From: Gracilariopsis chorda
Lineage: Eukaryota > Rhodophyta > Florideophyceae > Gracilariales > Gracilariaceae
Length of the DNA stretch: 64,000 nt
Direction: 5' to 3'
Assembly (NCBI GenBank): GCA_003194525.1
Contig: NBIV01000049.1
Span: 62,001 to 126,000, forward strand
Part shown: in pieces, positions 31,450-43,077 of the stretch
Position numbering within the stretch: position 1 is the stretch's first letter
Layout of the letters: every line of letters starts with the position of its first letter
Program-made: the position numbers and the translations under genes
The notes under the pieces: model-generated
Databases searched by the model: none
What the model was told of the DNA's origin: nothing
What the model saw: the letters and a program-made list of their open reading frames with translations, nothing else

Positions 31450-33460
31450 TTATAGATTTCCAGCGTGGCGATAGGTCCCCTCCCCCTCCTTAGACGGAGC
31501 AAAGGGAGTAATAGTAGAATATCCCACATGGCGGGTGTAAATGCGCGCCGAAGGGGTGGTAGTGTTAGCAGTAGAGAAAGGTCCGTTTAGGCCTGAACGA
31601 TCCAGCCGAGCCGGGGGTTCCGACAAAGTCGGTAAATCTGAGAGGCCCCGAGTAGGGCGTGGTAGAGTAGTCGGTCTATTTAGTCCCGGGGTTTTCGGCG
31701 TTGCTGATTCCGTAGAGACGGGTTTCCCTGTTTCTAGGACGACCTCAGACAAGGGAGGAGGGACAGGTACAACACGATCGCGGGAAATCCGCTCGTGTGC
31801 CTTGCCCATTTCCACTACGACACTGTCGGAGTTAACGAATACCACTTTAAACGGTCCATCCGCCACAGGCCAAAGCTTGTGACGCTTCTCCCGTTCCGGT
31901 TTATAATATTCCTTACGTATAAAGACGTAGGTATTAGCCCGTATGCGGGGAGCATTATCTCGTAAACGAGCGTCGAAATCCCGCTTGTACGCGGCTTGCG
32001 CGCGTTCCATAGACTTCCGCGCTGCGGAGACCAGTTTAGTAAGCCATTGCTTCCATTCGTGGCGGTAGCGACCCACAGTTGGGAAATTGTCCAAGGTGGT
32101 TTCGGATTCTAACGCCGCAGGTGGGGGTGAACGAGATACAACCAATTCGAATGGTGACACTCCGATAGTCCAGTGAGCTTGTGTATTGTAGACAAATGTT
32201 AAAGCATCTGCATACAATTCCCAAGTTTTGGGGTGATCAGCAACGTAGGAACGGAGAGAGGCCAAAAAAGTCCGGTTGAACCGTTCGACTTGCCCATTAC
32301 ACTGGGGGATGGTAGGTAGTCGTGAACAAGTCCTTCACGTCCAGGATGCGACAAACAACCTGGAAGAACTTGGACGCGAACTGCCGTCCGTTATCGGAGA
32401 GCACCTCCACAGGAGGACCGTAGACAAAAATCCAGTGCGTTACCAGAGCCTGGGCCACTGTGAAAGCGGTTATCCTCCGAAGAGGGACAGTCCGAACAAA
32501 CTTTGAAAAGGGATTGGTGATCACAAGTAAGAACTTGTTGCTTCTCTTTGTAGTGAGGAGAGGTCCGAGAATATCGATTGCGATAAACTGGAGTGGCGGC
32601 CTAGCAGGGAATTCGGTACAAAATCGTACAGTTGCGTAGCAATCAACCTCCATGGCGGACCAGTAAAAAGCCCTTCGCTGTGTGAGGTAGAGCTTCCTCC
32701 CACCTACGTGGCCACCGAGCTTCGCATATTGCGAGAGATGTAACAACCGCGACTGCAGGGAATGAGGTACCACAATCTGTGGGCGAGCTTCGACCAACCG
32801 AACGAGGTAGCCTTTATTGTTCACTTCGAACGGGAGGTCTTCGCCACCGTTTAAACGGGCACGAATCCTCATACAGAAGGGGTCACCGAATTGTTCTTGG
32901 ATCAATTCCTCCGGTGAAACCGGTACAAAACTTCCCGTTAAAGGGTTCTCAGGGGTCTCGCGGGATGCGAGTAGGTTGTCAAAGTCAGCATCTTCATCCC
33001 AGTCTTCTGGCCATTCCTCGAACTTCCTCTCCGGGTCATCCGGTTCTTCAGCCATGAAGCATGGAATGTCATCATCCTCTGTAGGGAGTGCTTCCCCATT
33101 TGTGGGTAAACGCGACAAAGCAGGGGCCTGGGTGTTGAGCTCCCCCTGTTTATATATGACTTGGAAGTCATATTCCGCAAGTCGTAGTCTCAAGCGCATA
33201 AGGCGGCCCGAGGGATCGGATATGTTCATTAACCACCTCAGCGAGGAATGATCCGTGTATACAGTAAACTGAACTCCTATAATATAGGGGCGGGGGTAGG
33301 GTGGAAAGCGCCCACACGACGGCGAGACACTCTTTCTCCGACACAGAGTAATTCCGCTCGTGGACATTGAGCGAGCGTGACCAATAACCAATTGGCCTTC
33401 GGTCCCCCTCTGGGGTGGCTTGGAAAAGAGCACAACCAACTTGGTAGTCGCTCTAGTCCG
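31450..33460 (-). pseudogene. Gypsy-1 RNase H and integrase
   Basis: RNase H starts at about 33460 (a VDTD[12 protein letters not shown] segment in the RT frame), shifts frame near 33310, and continues as [13 protein letters not shown] and [16 protein letters not shown]. The integrase zinc domain is visible about 32810-32620 as H-x-H ... C-x2-C (HLSQYAKLGGHVGG onward). The catalytic core keeps all three acids: IAIDILGPL (about 32580), LSDNGRQF (about 32400) and, after a shift near 32290, GQVERFNRT (about 32280). The C-terminal part (32265-31450) has the KRHKLWPVADGPFKV block typical of gypsy integrases. Two frame changes and a final stop before the chromodomain tail make it inactive. Confidence 0.85.
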
Positions 33461-35513
33461 TGTCCACGGAGTACGGAAGTCCCAGTTTGCGTAAAAATAA
33501 GATAGGTGCTGACGTGACAGCCTCCTTTAAGGATTTAAACGCTTCCGATTGCCCGGGCGTGAATTGTCGCAATTGTGGGCGATTATCTTTGCGTAACAAA
33601 GCATTCAACGTTGCCACGATATCTGAAAAGTTCGGGATAAACTGTCGGTAGACGTTGTCTAGCCCTAAAAAGGAGCGGAGTTCCGTTTGAGTGCGGGGTT
33701 CCTCAGCCCCAACGAGGGACTTGACTCGAGCCTTCTCGATCATTAACCGTCCCAGACGGATGGTATGTCCAAGATACTTGACAGTATCTGTGAAGAACTC
33801 GCACTTCCTCAACTTGAGGGTAATTCCCGCATCGCGGAGCACGGTCAGAACGTCCCTGACATGGGTGAGATGGTCGTCCAAATTATTGGAGAAGATGATA
33901 ATATCATCCAGGTATACCAGGCTGCTCCGCCACTTGAAGCGGTTCAATAGAATATCTATTGCACGTTGAAAGATAGCGGGAGCGTTGCTCAAACCAAACG
34001 GCATCCGCTTGAAGCGGTACAATCTTGCGTGGCAGGTGAACGCGGTCTTATCGCGATCCTCCTGTCTAACAGGGACCTGCCAATAACCCCAATTGGCGTC
34101 CAAAGCCGTCAACACGGTAGCGTCTCCAAGGGAGTCGATTCACTCTTCCATACGAGGGATGGGCTATGTGTCCCTAGCAATCACGGCATTGAGCCAGCGA
34201 TAGTCGATAAAGAACCTCCAGGTTCCGTCGGCCTTCAAAACCAGTACAAATGGGGATGCCCAGGGTGATTGAGCCGGCTCTATCACACCTGCGCGGAGCA
34301 TTTTGTCCACTTGGGACTGCTCTTCTTCCCGAGCGTTCGGTCCTGCCCTGTAAGGGGGTTGTGCCATCGGACGTGCACCCGGTAACAAATCTATCCGGTG
34401 TTCCGTAGCATTAACCTCGTCGAGCGACCCATCCCACATCGTTGTAAATACCCGTAGCATTGCACGGAGTTTGTTGCGGTGTGACTCCGGCACAAGGCCG
34501 AGGTCTATATCTTCGAGTGCCTTTATGGGGTCCACTCGGTCAGAACGCGCTGCAACATTGTCCTGTGATACAGGTGTGGCCGTCGGTTCCGAGTTATTCG
34601 GGGTGTTCGACGTTAAAACAACGGTTTCCTCTCCCTCTTTTGACGATAGTTCGTCAGTGGTGGGGGTGGCCTCCTCAGAAGAAGTGGCAATTCCGAGAAC
34701 ATCGGCAGTCGTCATCTTCGTTGGGAGCATCCCAAAGGGTTGTGGAGTGACGCTTCCAATTACTTGGTTCTTTACCAGATACTGGAGGCGTTGGCCAAAA
34801 TTGGCAACGAGTATCCGGAAAGGAGCATCCGGGGTAACGTGATCAATTCCGTTTGCCAGTGCGAGCTGGTATTTCTCGTATAGTGAGGACAGAGGTTGAA
34901 TAACCCGAAGACCGTATTCATGGCAATTGACCTGCACCCAGCCTTGGGACTCAGGTGGTATAGAAACCGAGGCTGCGACTCGACATTTGATGGACTGGCG
35001 AGACGCGGGCGGTGGTTCCTGGGCAGCAGGTAGTGGGACTTGCTTCTGCGAAGCACGCTTCAGCGGGCGACGGACGATCGGGACTGACGATCTGTCGTCG
35101 AGTTCCACACGCCTAAGGCGGGGCCTGATTGCGTCGACAAATCTGTCGCAGTAATCACATCTCAGTATGACTGGAGCAGCCAATGACTGACAAACAATAA
35201 AGTCGAGCTTCACCACGGAGGTGCCCAACCGCACGACTGAGTCGACGGTACCCATCGTTTTTAACAGATTTTAGTTCTCATCTGCGACGTCGGGAACCGT
35301 TTCGGAACCGATACGAGACCGCACCTGCAGGGGTAGCAATGAATGAACGATGAGGTTGGGGCCTGCACCTGTGTCCAGGACTGTTAGAAATCTCACCATA
35401 AAATGGGTGTCAAGGCCAAGGTAGGCGTAAAACGTGTAGTTGCGCTTGGACATGACCAAGACTGTGTCCAGGATCTGGGGGTGTTTACTCCGTATCCACG
35501 AGCGACGCAGCAC
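33453..35513 (-). pseudogene. Gypsy-1 protease and reverse transcriptase
   Basis: A single minus frame with a few stops. The aspartic protease active site reads LDTGAGPNL (35364-35375 encode DTGA), with the second half PVILRCDYCDRFVDA after a TAA at 35271-35273. A 200-residue linker leads to RT: EHRIDLLPGARPM, GVIEPAQSPWASPFVLV, FIDYRWLNAV, then two stops near 34140-34160, then ALDANWGYWQVPV (motif A), RMPFGLSNAPAIFQR (motif B) and VYLDDIIIFS (motif C; YLDD at 33903-33914). RT motifs are intact apart from the stops. The block ends at about 33453, where the frame meets a stop in front of the RNase H residues. Confidence 0.88.
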
Positions 35514-35646
35514 AGAAATGTGTGCATAGTCCGCGTCTTAGGTGTCCTTCCTTGAAAGGCTTTTCACCGGGGAGCGAGGCGGCGACGCCTCAGGCGTCAA
35601 CAGCCTCATCTCTGAGACGCTTCTCCCAAAGGGTAGACTCCCTCAG

Positions 35647-37808
35647 TTAGTTTTCCTGGGAGTTTCCCGCCGTAGGCGGTAGTCCAGGATCCTCGACCAC
35701 GAGAGCTTCGTTCCGGGGGCCGGGGTTTATATCCGCATAAGCGGTGGTTGCGTCGGACGTTTGCGCGACTTCCCGATTCGGGTTAGCTGAAGCTAGCTTC
35801 CCACGCGGGATCTGTGGCAAGGCATGCGATAAGTCCGTTTTAGCACGGAGGTAGGAAGCCGTCAGAACGGAACGTTTCTCCTCTGGAGTGAGGGCCTCGT
35901 AATTTGCCACCGTCTTCGCCATATCGTTCAGTGAGCAAAGACACTGAGGGGATGTATGGCCATGGGTGTAGCAAAGGTGGCAAATTAGAGCCAACAAGGG
36001 GACGCGCCAGTTAATATCCCGAGCATCGGAGAAGCGTACCACCGGGCGGGTGTCATTCCATCCAGTCCGTTGATAACTGGATTGGCCTTTCATAAACGGA
36101 ACTCGTGGCGGCTGAACGCGATTGTTCCCCACGTACAATACGGGGTTGTGATGCGCCGTTTCAAACCTGGCCTCCGTCTTTGACGGTGAGTCCGTGGTTG
36201 GTATAGACACACCATCTCCCTGTGCAAAATGCACGGTGTCGTATCCCTGTTGGGGGGTTCTATCCGCAAAAAGCGAGAGCGATGAGGAGTCACTCTCCAG
36301 CACCAACGCCTTGGCGGTCCTAGACGGAGGATTCGGAGTTCTTGCACGAAGTGCTTCCCCTTCCACTCGAGCGTGTTGAACAAGCTCGAGGTAAGTGACC
36401 CTCCGCTTGTCCTCGCAGTAACGAGTGACAAGACTCCGGATTGCCGGGTCAAGGCCATCGCTGAACATGGTACAACGTTCCCCTGCGGGGTATAAATTCC
36501 CACAACGGTGGAAGGCCTTGTTAAGGCGCACCGAGTAATTGGTTTCAATCTCGCCTGAGCGCTGACGAGTTTCTCGCAAAGCGAGGATTGCCCCCTGAAT
36601 TACGGTATTGGTGGCATAGGAGCGCAATAAATATTGCACCGCCTCCGGCCAGCAGGTTACTCCTCCCTCTGAGGCACGAGGTGATCCTCTGCCAGAGGTG
36701 TACTGGTCCTCTGCCACTCCCCGTAAGAAATACGGTAATGCCAAATAGGCTTGTCCCTCATTCATTCCGAGGATATCGGCTTCCGCTACAAAGCGGGAAA
36801 GAAAGTCCAACACCATAATTGGGTCTTCTCCAGTAAAATACTGGTTACGCAGTGAACGTTGCATACGTTTTATGCACTATTTCACCTTCCCCTTGCCACG
36901 GGGTGTACGTCCTAAAGAGAAACCTTCGAGCCAGTAGTACCGGTAGGACAGTAGTTTCCGATACAACGGGTTCGTCGGTTTTAATTCCCTGAGGCCAGGG
37001 TGTCTTCTCCCCTTGCTGCGGGTCTGAATCCCACCTTGGGTGGCGGATGATCGCTTAGAGGGGGAGGAAGGGCCTTCTTTCTCGTCCTCCGAGTCGGAGT
37101 TCGAGGAACTAGAACCCTCTGACCCGTTTCGGGATGAATCCGATGATTTCGTAGAATCAGAATCCGAGTGATCTCGTTTGTGTTTCCGCTTATAGTGGTG
37201 CTTCTTTCTTCCAGCATGCTGGTCGTCGTGTGAGGCAGCTGGTGCTGGATCATCCAAGGACAGTTTATCCATGAGGATAAACTGCTCTGACGTCTCCAGA
37301 CGGGCATGAACTCGATCAAATCGAGAGTCAACTCCTTTTTTGAAGGTGGCGGGTTGCCCCAAACTCTCTAACATAGAGTTGACATCGGACCGTAAGATAC
37401 GGAGATCCTCTGCAACCAACGTTGTAGGGGTGTCCATCACCACATCATGGAAAGTTTGCAACTCCCCGACAAGGGTGTCGGGGGCGGTCCACAAAGCGTG
37501 AACCTGAGATTCCAGGGAATTCCCCTGGGGGTGTTATCGCCCGTCAAACGCGGTTCAGGTGCGGCGGCGGCCACGGCCGGAGCCGGATGAGCACCATCCA
37601 CGACATTCGATAACGGGGTCGACGTGGAGTTCCGGGGTTCCCGGGGTGGGTTTGGAGTCCTAGACGAGGCACCCCCAGTATGGCTGGATTTAGCGCTAGT
37701 CGGGATCCGAGAAACGAACCGAACTTCGGGGTTATCTCCACCATTATGGGAGCGACTGCGCGTAGTCGCAGGCTCCACTGGGGAGGGCTTCCTCGAAATG
37801 AGGGCCAA
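35647..37808 (-). pseudogene. Gypsy-1 gag
   Basis: The N-terminal segment (37808-37530) is Ser/Pro-rich and shifts frame near 37520 into 37494-36877, which has a coiled-coil-like piece and a basic/acidic KRKHKRDHSDSDS tract. A single TAG at 36877-36879 separates it, in the same frame, from the capsid-like part (36864-35647). That part carries conserved gag blocks ASEGGVTCWPEAVQYLLRSY and RVTYLELVQHARVEGE and a canonical CCHC zinc knuckle, CHLCYTHGHTSPQC (about 35980-35939). It is shared with Gypsy-2 at protein level. Gag packages element RNA. The amber between the halves could be decay or a readthrough site. Confidence 0.8.
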
Positions 37809-37894
37809 CCTTTACGACGGGAAAACAACGGAACTTCAGGAAAACAAACAAAAGAAACAAAACCTCGAAAGAGGGAAAGAAACACGTAAACCGA

Positions 37895-37912
37895 TTCTAG
37901 GTCGGGTGACCA
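37895..37912 (-). promoter_or_regulatory. Gypsy-1 putative primer-binding site
   Basis: On the minus strand, three bases inside the 5' LTR, the sequence reads TGGTCACCCGACCTAGAA. It begins TGG, complementary to a tRNA 3' CCA end. The matching tRNA was not identified. Confidence 0.5.
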
Positions 37913-37915
37913 CTT

Positions 37916-38711
37916 TGTAGTGCAATGCCCGGAAGCGGTAGTGCACCAAAAGACGTTCGGGATCTTTTCTCGTTAGAGGTGAGCCCAGTTGGGTAGAGCC
38001 CTCCCAGGAGTGGCATGACTATGTCGGCCTGTGAGGCCGAGGCCACCCGTTGCGACTTGCGCAGGGAGGTTGAGGGAAGAATCGGCTATCCGCAGGAGCG
38101 TTGTATGGGGGTGGTCGTCCTCTAGAGATGTGAGGTTTCCACGTTAGTGGCACGTGCGAGCACGAGCCGTGGGTAGCGGGAAAGCCAACCTGTAAAGGGA
38201 AATATAAAGGGGAGCTTAGTCACGAGTGTCGTGACGAAGACTAACAGCAGTGCCGGTAAATAAACCTTATACAAGGCGAAAACCAAGACAGCTGGAATAA
38301 AAATCCGAATACTTGGGACCTTTAGATAGGCAAGGGAGTTAGACTTCCCGTATGCGGCGGTGCTTCCCTCCAAAGAGGAGTAGAGAACACGCGAAGGCGG
38401 TGAGGTCTAGAGCCAATTCCCCAGGTTGGGGTCCCTTGTTGGGTAAGGTTTACTGGTGCGACGGCAACCCGCCGGCGCACTAAGTACTAACCAGCCCAGA
38501 AATGGGTGTAAAAATAATAAATAGTATTAACTAAATTACTCCACTTTGGTGGTTCATGCCAACTACTGTGGCCAACCGCCAGTTGACTCTTCCGTGTCCC
38601 ACGTGTCAAATCCACTATTAGTGGTCGTAGTTCATGAAATGACTACACTACCGAAACATTCGGGAAATCAACCAAGTACCAAGAATCCCTCTCTGAGGGC
38701 ATTGCACTTCA
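37916..38711 (-). repeat. Gypsy-1 5' LTR
   Basis: 796 bp, same ends as the LTR at 27261 and about 94.5% identical to it. ACAGG follows at 38712-38716. Confidence 0.95.
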
Positions 38712-38716
38712 ACAGG
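38712..38716. repeat. Target-site duplication ACAGG, right copy
   Basis: Duplicate of 27256-27260, directly after the Gypsy-1 right LTR. Confidence 0.85.
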
Positions 38717-39054
38717 TGGAGGATGACGTACTAGTGTACCTGAAGCTGAGTATCACAAGGTTGAATCAGACAAACTAGAACAAGCCTCGAGGGTGCTTGG
38801 TTTACTTCCCCGGATGTGGAGCTTCCAGCGGCGCACTACATACAGTGCCGCGAGCTGACCTCAACGGAAACTATCCACTTTATCCCATATACATCTAAGC
38901 TAGGTTGTCCTACCTAATTAAATGACAATCCACTTGAACAATTCCTCTGGAGTGGTGTGCCCACGTGGCAGCAGTTAGAGAATACGAGTACTCCATTAGA
39001 AATCTTCTGTAACAGCCCATCCTTAGGAGCATGCACAGTACCCACTGTACTTCA
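38717..39054 (-). repeat. Gypsy-3 3' LTR, right portion
   Basis: Continues the LTR interrupted at 27260 and ends CTGTACTTCA, parallel to the Gypsy-1 LTR end. It is followed on the plus strand by the complement of a purine tract (TACCCCCCTTTCTT), the position and form expected for a 3' LTR of a minus-strand element. Confidence 0.65.
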
Positions 39055-39068
39055 TACCCCCCTTTCTT
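39055..39068 (-). promoter_or_regulatory. Gypsy-3 polypurine tract
   Basis: Minus strand AAGAAAGGGGGGTA abuts the LTR start TGAAGTACAG, mirroring Gypsy-1. Confidence 0.6.
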
Positions 39069-39104
39069 GGATTACACCACGTCCTAGAGGTGCATCACGC
39101 CTAA

Positions 39105-41161
39105 GTGCTCATCTCCCTCGGCGATTCTGCGAGTCCCCTCGGGGCGTGCGTTGCAGCGGTGAGTCTTGTTACCTCCATGGCAGGTGCTGTCTTTGAATAC
39201 GCTTTCCTTCCGTGCGGCGTCCGTTCGGAACCTACAAAGCGCAAAGTCGGCCCTCACGCGTATCCACCCGTGGTCGCTCATACCTCAGATGTAACTCTTT
39301 CTGGTGATCGGGGGCATATCAGCCCCTTTTCTTCACTTCCTCGTGTGGACCACTTTCATATCTTGGAGGAACGCCTGAAGGTGGAAATATGAATCGGTTC
39401 CGCATTATGTAGCGGCCTGCGTCTTCTGCATCCTCCGAAGCGTCATCCGCCCAAATTCCTCAACGGCGTTGCGATGGTCCTGCGATTCCTGAAGGAAATA
39501 TACGCGGTGGCACTCCTCTGCAGGTATCTTCCTGGTGTCAACACACAAATTTCTCATGTTCTTCTTGCTTTCTTCTTCTCCTTTGGAATGTCTCAAGCTT
39601 ATAAAGATTAATCTTCGACTCCCGTGGATCCTCAGGTGTACCACACCTCTACTGGTGCGCCACTCTGGCCTGGGGAGCATCTAGATCATCACGCCCCTCG
39701 GGTGTTCGTGCCTTTCCACGATCGTCGGTCAGCCTACCGTGCTCCGTCAGTAACTACATCTGTCATTTCGCACGATACCTTCACACAGGGCGCTTTCGCG
39801 TGGTCTCCGAAACTCCCTGGAGTGAGGGCAAACGAAACCATGAGCATTCGTATCGCGCTCATTGGCTTCACGTTCTGGTACAAGGCGATGACGCCCTGAC
39901 AACGGCGGGGTACTGCGATACTCCCTACCTTAGAGGTATCGAGGAACGCAAAATGCAGTCCCGCCTGCAAGTTCTCTTTCAGAACGAATCCATTTACCAT
40001 GCGGAGCGTCGTCCTGGCAGCATCTCGGATGGCCGCTCTCCTCTGACGTTTCTCCCTTATGACCCTCCTTACAACGTCTTCTATTGGTTAGACCGCAGTA
40101 GCTGGGGTTTCAACTGCCCGGACGACAACCGTATCAGGAACACATTTGGATTCTTCTTCGATGGCACAACACTGAGTTCGATGATATGTCTTCAGGTCAG
40201 CGTTCTAAATGCTACGTCCCCATCGTCAACTCCTGGAGTGAATATTGGGTATCGCTTCACCTGAGCGTGGTGACGCCTTTCGTCTTTCCATATCACACCT
40301 CCGAGTTACTTGATACCCACGGCTCCCTGAGAGGTTTCGGTATGTTGATTGCCTCTACGGAGTTCTTTATGGGGGCAATTATGGCGAAACTTCAGGCGGC
40401 GGACGAGGGTGTCCTCTCGTATACGAGGAGCCACGATGTTCGCCTCTACTGGGACTCGTCATAACAGCCTACAACAGTTCATTTACTTCCCCTGTCGGTG
40501 GCCATGATCCTGTATATCTGCTCCTTTTGTATCCAAAACCTTGTCAGGGACACCACGTGGAGTGCGGACGAAGCGGAGGCTCTTCTTTATTACAACCTTC
40601 ATGTGGACTGGTCTGAAACCGCGGGGTTCCTGTGGCATGACAATGGGGGAGACACATTCTGCCTGATCATGCGAAGTCCGAACGGGGACGATGACGGGCG
40701 CGCATATGCTGCTTATCCCCGCCATATTGAAGAGGACGTCTAAGGTTCCACGAGTTCAGGTCCCTGATTACGACTCTAAGTGGGAGAGTCTGTCTATCTG
40801 CACGCCTGTTTCTTCGCCGGTTGGAGGATTAGCTGTAGCTCCTGCAGTTCTTGGTGATACTTCTCCTACTCCTGCGGTTGCTGATGCAGCCCCCGTCAGT
40901 GTAACTCAGGCGTCAATGCCTGCGGTCCCTGCGGTGGGGATGGAAGTTTCGCCAATGGATGAGGACGCAATCACTCCTACCCCAATGTGTCCAACACCTT
41001 CGCTTATTTCGGCTCCTGCAATGCAGCCTGTATTGAGGAGTGCGCCACCGTCGGCTTATTCCTCACCTGCGTGTCAGCGCCTGCGCTCGTTTCTCCGGCT
41101 CCTCAGTCGCCATTGCCTTCTGTGGCTAGACCTGCTTCTCCTATTCTCCTATTCAGGTTAG
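39105..41161 (+). pseudogene. Gypsy-3 antisense reading frame (aORF), broken
   Basis: Counterpart of the Gypsy-1 antisense frame, in the same place (between the 3' LTR and the chromodomain) and on the same strand relative to pol. 39105-39899 is one frame with two stops (39390, 39609). 39800-40264 is a second frame containing RGIEERKMQSRLQV and DGRSPLTFLPYDPP. 40186-40743 is a third, with one stop at 40462, holding the DExxxLL-x6-DWSE motif (40567-40617). 40691-41161 is an Ala/Pro-rich tail, similar in character to the Gypsy-1 C-terminus. The alignable blocks occur in the same order in both elements. No recognised domain; role unknown. A further plus ORF (to 41400) may prolong it but is uncertain. 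Confidence 0.55.
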
Positions 41162-41659
41162 AGCGTCTGCCAATGGTGGTAGGCGCAGCTCCTTTGGTGG
41201 TCGCTACCACAGTCGAGTTACCAGTAGTTGCGATGGCATTCGCTTTTCAGGAGTTGGTGCAGGCCTACCTGGTGGTTGGCATCAGTGCACCAGCTTCTCC
41301 CGTTGAGGCTATGTGCGAATCTCGCGGCTGGGTGCTGGAGCTCCAGAAGACGCGTACTGATAGCAATTCCCTGAGGGTGATGAGTGACAGCCTGAAGTAG
41401 TTCATCGATAACCAGGCCACTGTGGCGAAGGCGCGCTTTGGCGGGAATCTCTAGGCGGTTGACATAGCCTGTACGGATCCAGTTAGTAAATTCAATCAAA
41501 TTGGCCCTTAGGTGGTAGAGCAGTTCCATTTAAGGTTATTGTTAGATTGGGTTCATTATTCCCTATAAGTGCGAAAAGAAACGACAGGACACCTTTAGGA
41601 TAGTGTGAAGTGTGAAAATCTGTGTCTCCTGTAGGTGAGGAAAGCGGAGATAGACCATT

Positions 41660-42260
41660 GTTGGTCCCTGCGCCTTTTTTAAACGAAAAGGCTTACGAGG
41701 AGTTATGGATTCGCTCCAGTGTGGCGTGGTATCGCCTGAGGAAGTTCTCTGAGATGTGTCCCAGAGGTCTTCCGTATAATCCGCTGAGTTATAGCTGTGC
41801 CATCTAACGCGTTACTTGATTCCACAGTGGGTTTGACGGTACAACACGATGTGGTTCACCGCATATATGGGTCCCACCCTGTGGTGTTGAGGGTATGTCC
41901 GGGATATCCCGAGGAGTGTCGCCTAGAGGACGGCCATCGTCACTCATGGACGAGCTACGCGGGTCCGCCGATACTACCTTAGGTGAACGGGGCACGCCCG
42001 GTTTTTTCGCTGTTGTTGTCTGCATTGGAGGATGAGCGATGGGTGGCTGCTGAGGTCCCTTCCATTGGAGAGTCTCTGGGACTTTTTTTGTCACCCAGTC
42101 CCGTGAGACGATTTCGTGGAGCCTGCCTACCTCGCTGGGGATCATATCCTTATAGCTGGCGAGGACCTTGTAGCGCTCTAAGGTGTTTGGCGCCAATTTG
42201 CAGGTGACGTCTGGCAGTTCTTCTGACGTCTCCTGGGGTTTGTCGAGGAAGATTTCATCC
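41660..42260 (-). pseudogene. Gypsy-3 integrase C-terminus and chromodomain
   Basis: Minus frames give a GDEIFLDKPQ segment near 42255, a linker (42196-41870), then a chromodomain in two frames: YAVNHIVLYRQ ... RVRWHSYNSADYT (about 41860-41780), followed after a shift by PLGHISENFLRRYHATLER (about 41770-41710). The pattern R-V-R-W-x-x-Y ... and the closing YH(A)T helix match the Gypsy-1 chromodomain. Linker sequence is unlike Gypsy-1. Inactive. Confidence 0.6.
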
Positions 42261-43077
42261 CCTTCTTTCAGATGTGGGCCTTGCTACACCTTCAGGTCGA
42301 GCTCCTGTTGTATATCCTTTGAGAAGCGAACATCTTAGCCTTTCCAACCGCCAATGCGTTCTCATACCACGTGAAGGTTGTCCTTTTTGATTGGGCTGCC
42401 ATGGGCACCTGAGTAACGTCTGAAGCGTGCGCCGTGGCGCGCGTGGCAATCACGGCGCTTTGCGGGATTCTTGACAGCACTAGATTGAACGGTGAGGTCC
42501 CTGTGGAGCGGTGCACCTGAAGGTTATAGGCATTGAGCGGGCTCACGTACGTGTACCAATCGTTCTGGTGATCTGCAATATATGGTTTTAACCTCGAGGC
42601 GATGGTTTGGTTGAAACTACCCGCTTGGCCATTTTCCTGGGGGTGATAGGCAGTAGTAAGCAGCTCTTTCATCCCTATCATTCTTGAGATTGCGCCGAAA
42701 AGTTTCGCTGCGAACTGGGGACCATTTTCCGTGAGGAGGTACTGCGGTATCCCGTACGGGTAGACCCAATTCTCCAAAAAGGCGTCGGTAATAGCCCCAG
42801 CCATGGTGCTGTTCAGAGGAATTGTGCGGGTTAGCTTTGGAAACCGGTCGATGATAACCAGGATATAACGGTATCCTCGCTCCGACTTCGGTAGAGGGCC
42901 CAATATATCCATGGCCACAAATTCCAAAGGACCTGAGAGAGATAAAAAGGTTAGGGGAGTGCTATGCTTCCTTATGGTACCCCTAGTTGCGGTGCATGAA
43001 CGGCAGTCCGCTACTGTTTGGAAAGCATCTTTGGCCATGTGTGGCCAATAGAACTCTCTCCCCATGGTGAAATACAT
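42255..43077 (-). pseudogene. Gypsy-3 integrase catalytic core
   Basis: A 261-codon open frame with VAMDILGPLPKSERGYRYI (first Asp conserved, about 42915), LLTENGPQF (about 42735; second acid Asp changed to Glu) and NGQAGSFNQT (about 42615; the third acid Glu replaced by Gly). The family forms are SDNG and GQxERxN, so two catalytic acids are gone though the frame is still open. CRSCTATRG at the start is the C-x2-C of the zinc domain, whose histidines lie in 43523-43011. Confidence 0.8.

Larger units (their letters stand above)
27261..38711 (-). mobile_element. Gypsy-1: complete chromodomain Ty3/gypsy element
   Basis: An 11,451-bp element bounded by two 796-bp direct LTRs and a 5-bp duplication. 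Minus-strand order from the right: 5' LTR, gag, protease, RT, RNase H, integrase, chromodomain tail, an antisense (+) reading frame, polypurine tract, 3' LTR. The LTRs differ at about 44 of 796 positions with no gaps (counted by eye, roughly 94.5% identity), in keeping with the modest number of stops and shifts in pol. It lies inside the 3' LTR of Gypsy-3, so it inserted later. Confidence 0.93.

Noticed and set aside
39405-39680. Minus ORF with a helical, charged look (EEESKKNMRNLCVDTRK)
   Set aside because: The plus frame here connects both sides of the antisense gene in one phase; the minus ORF has no known relative.
41218-41529. Minus ORF of 103 codons after the Gypsy-3 chromodomain
   Set aside because: Protein-like in composition, but no motif and no equivalent in Gypsy-1; the plus strand is equally open, so strand could not be decided.
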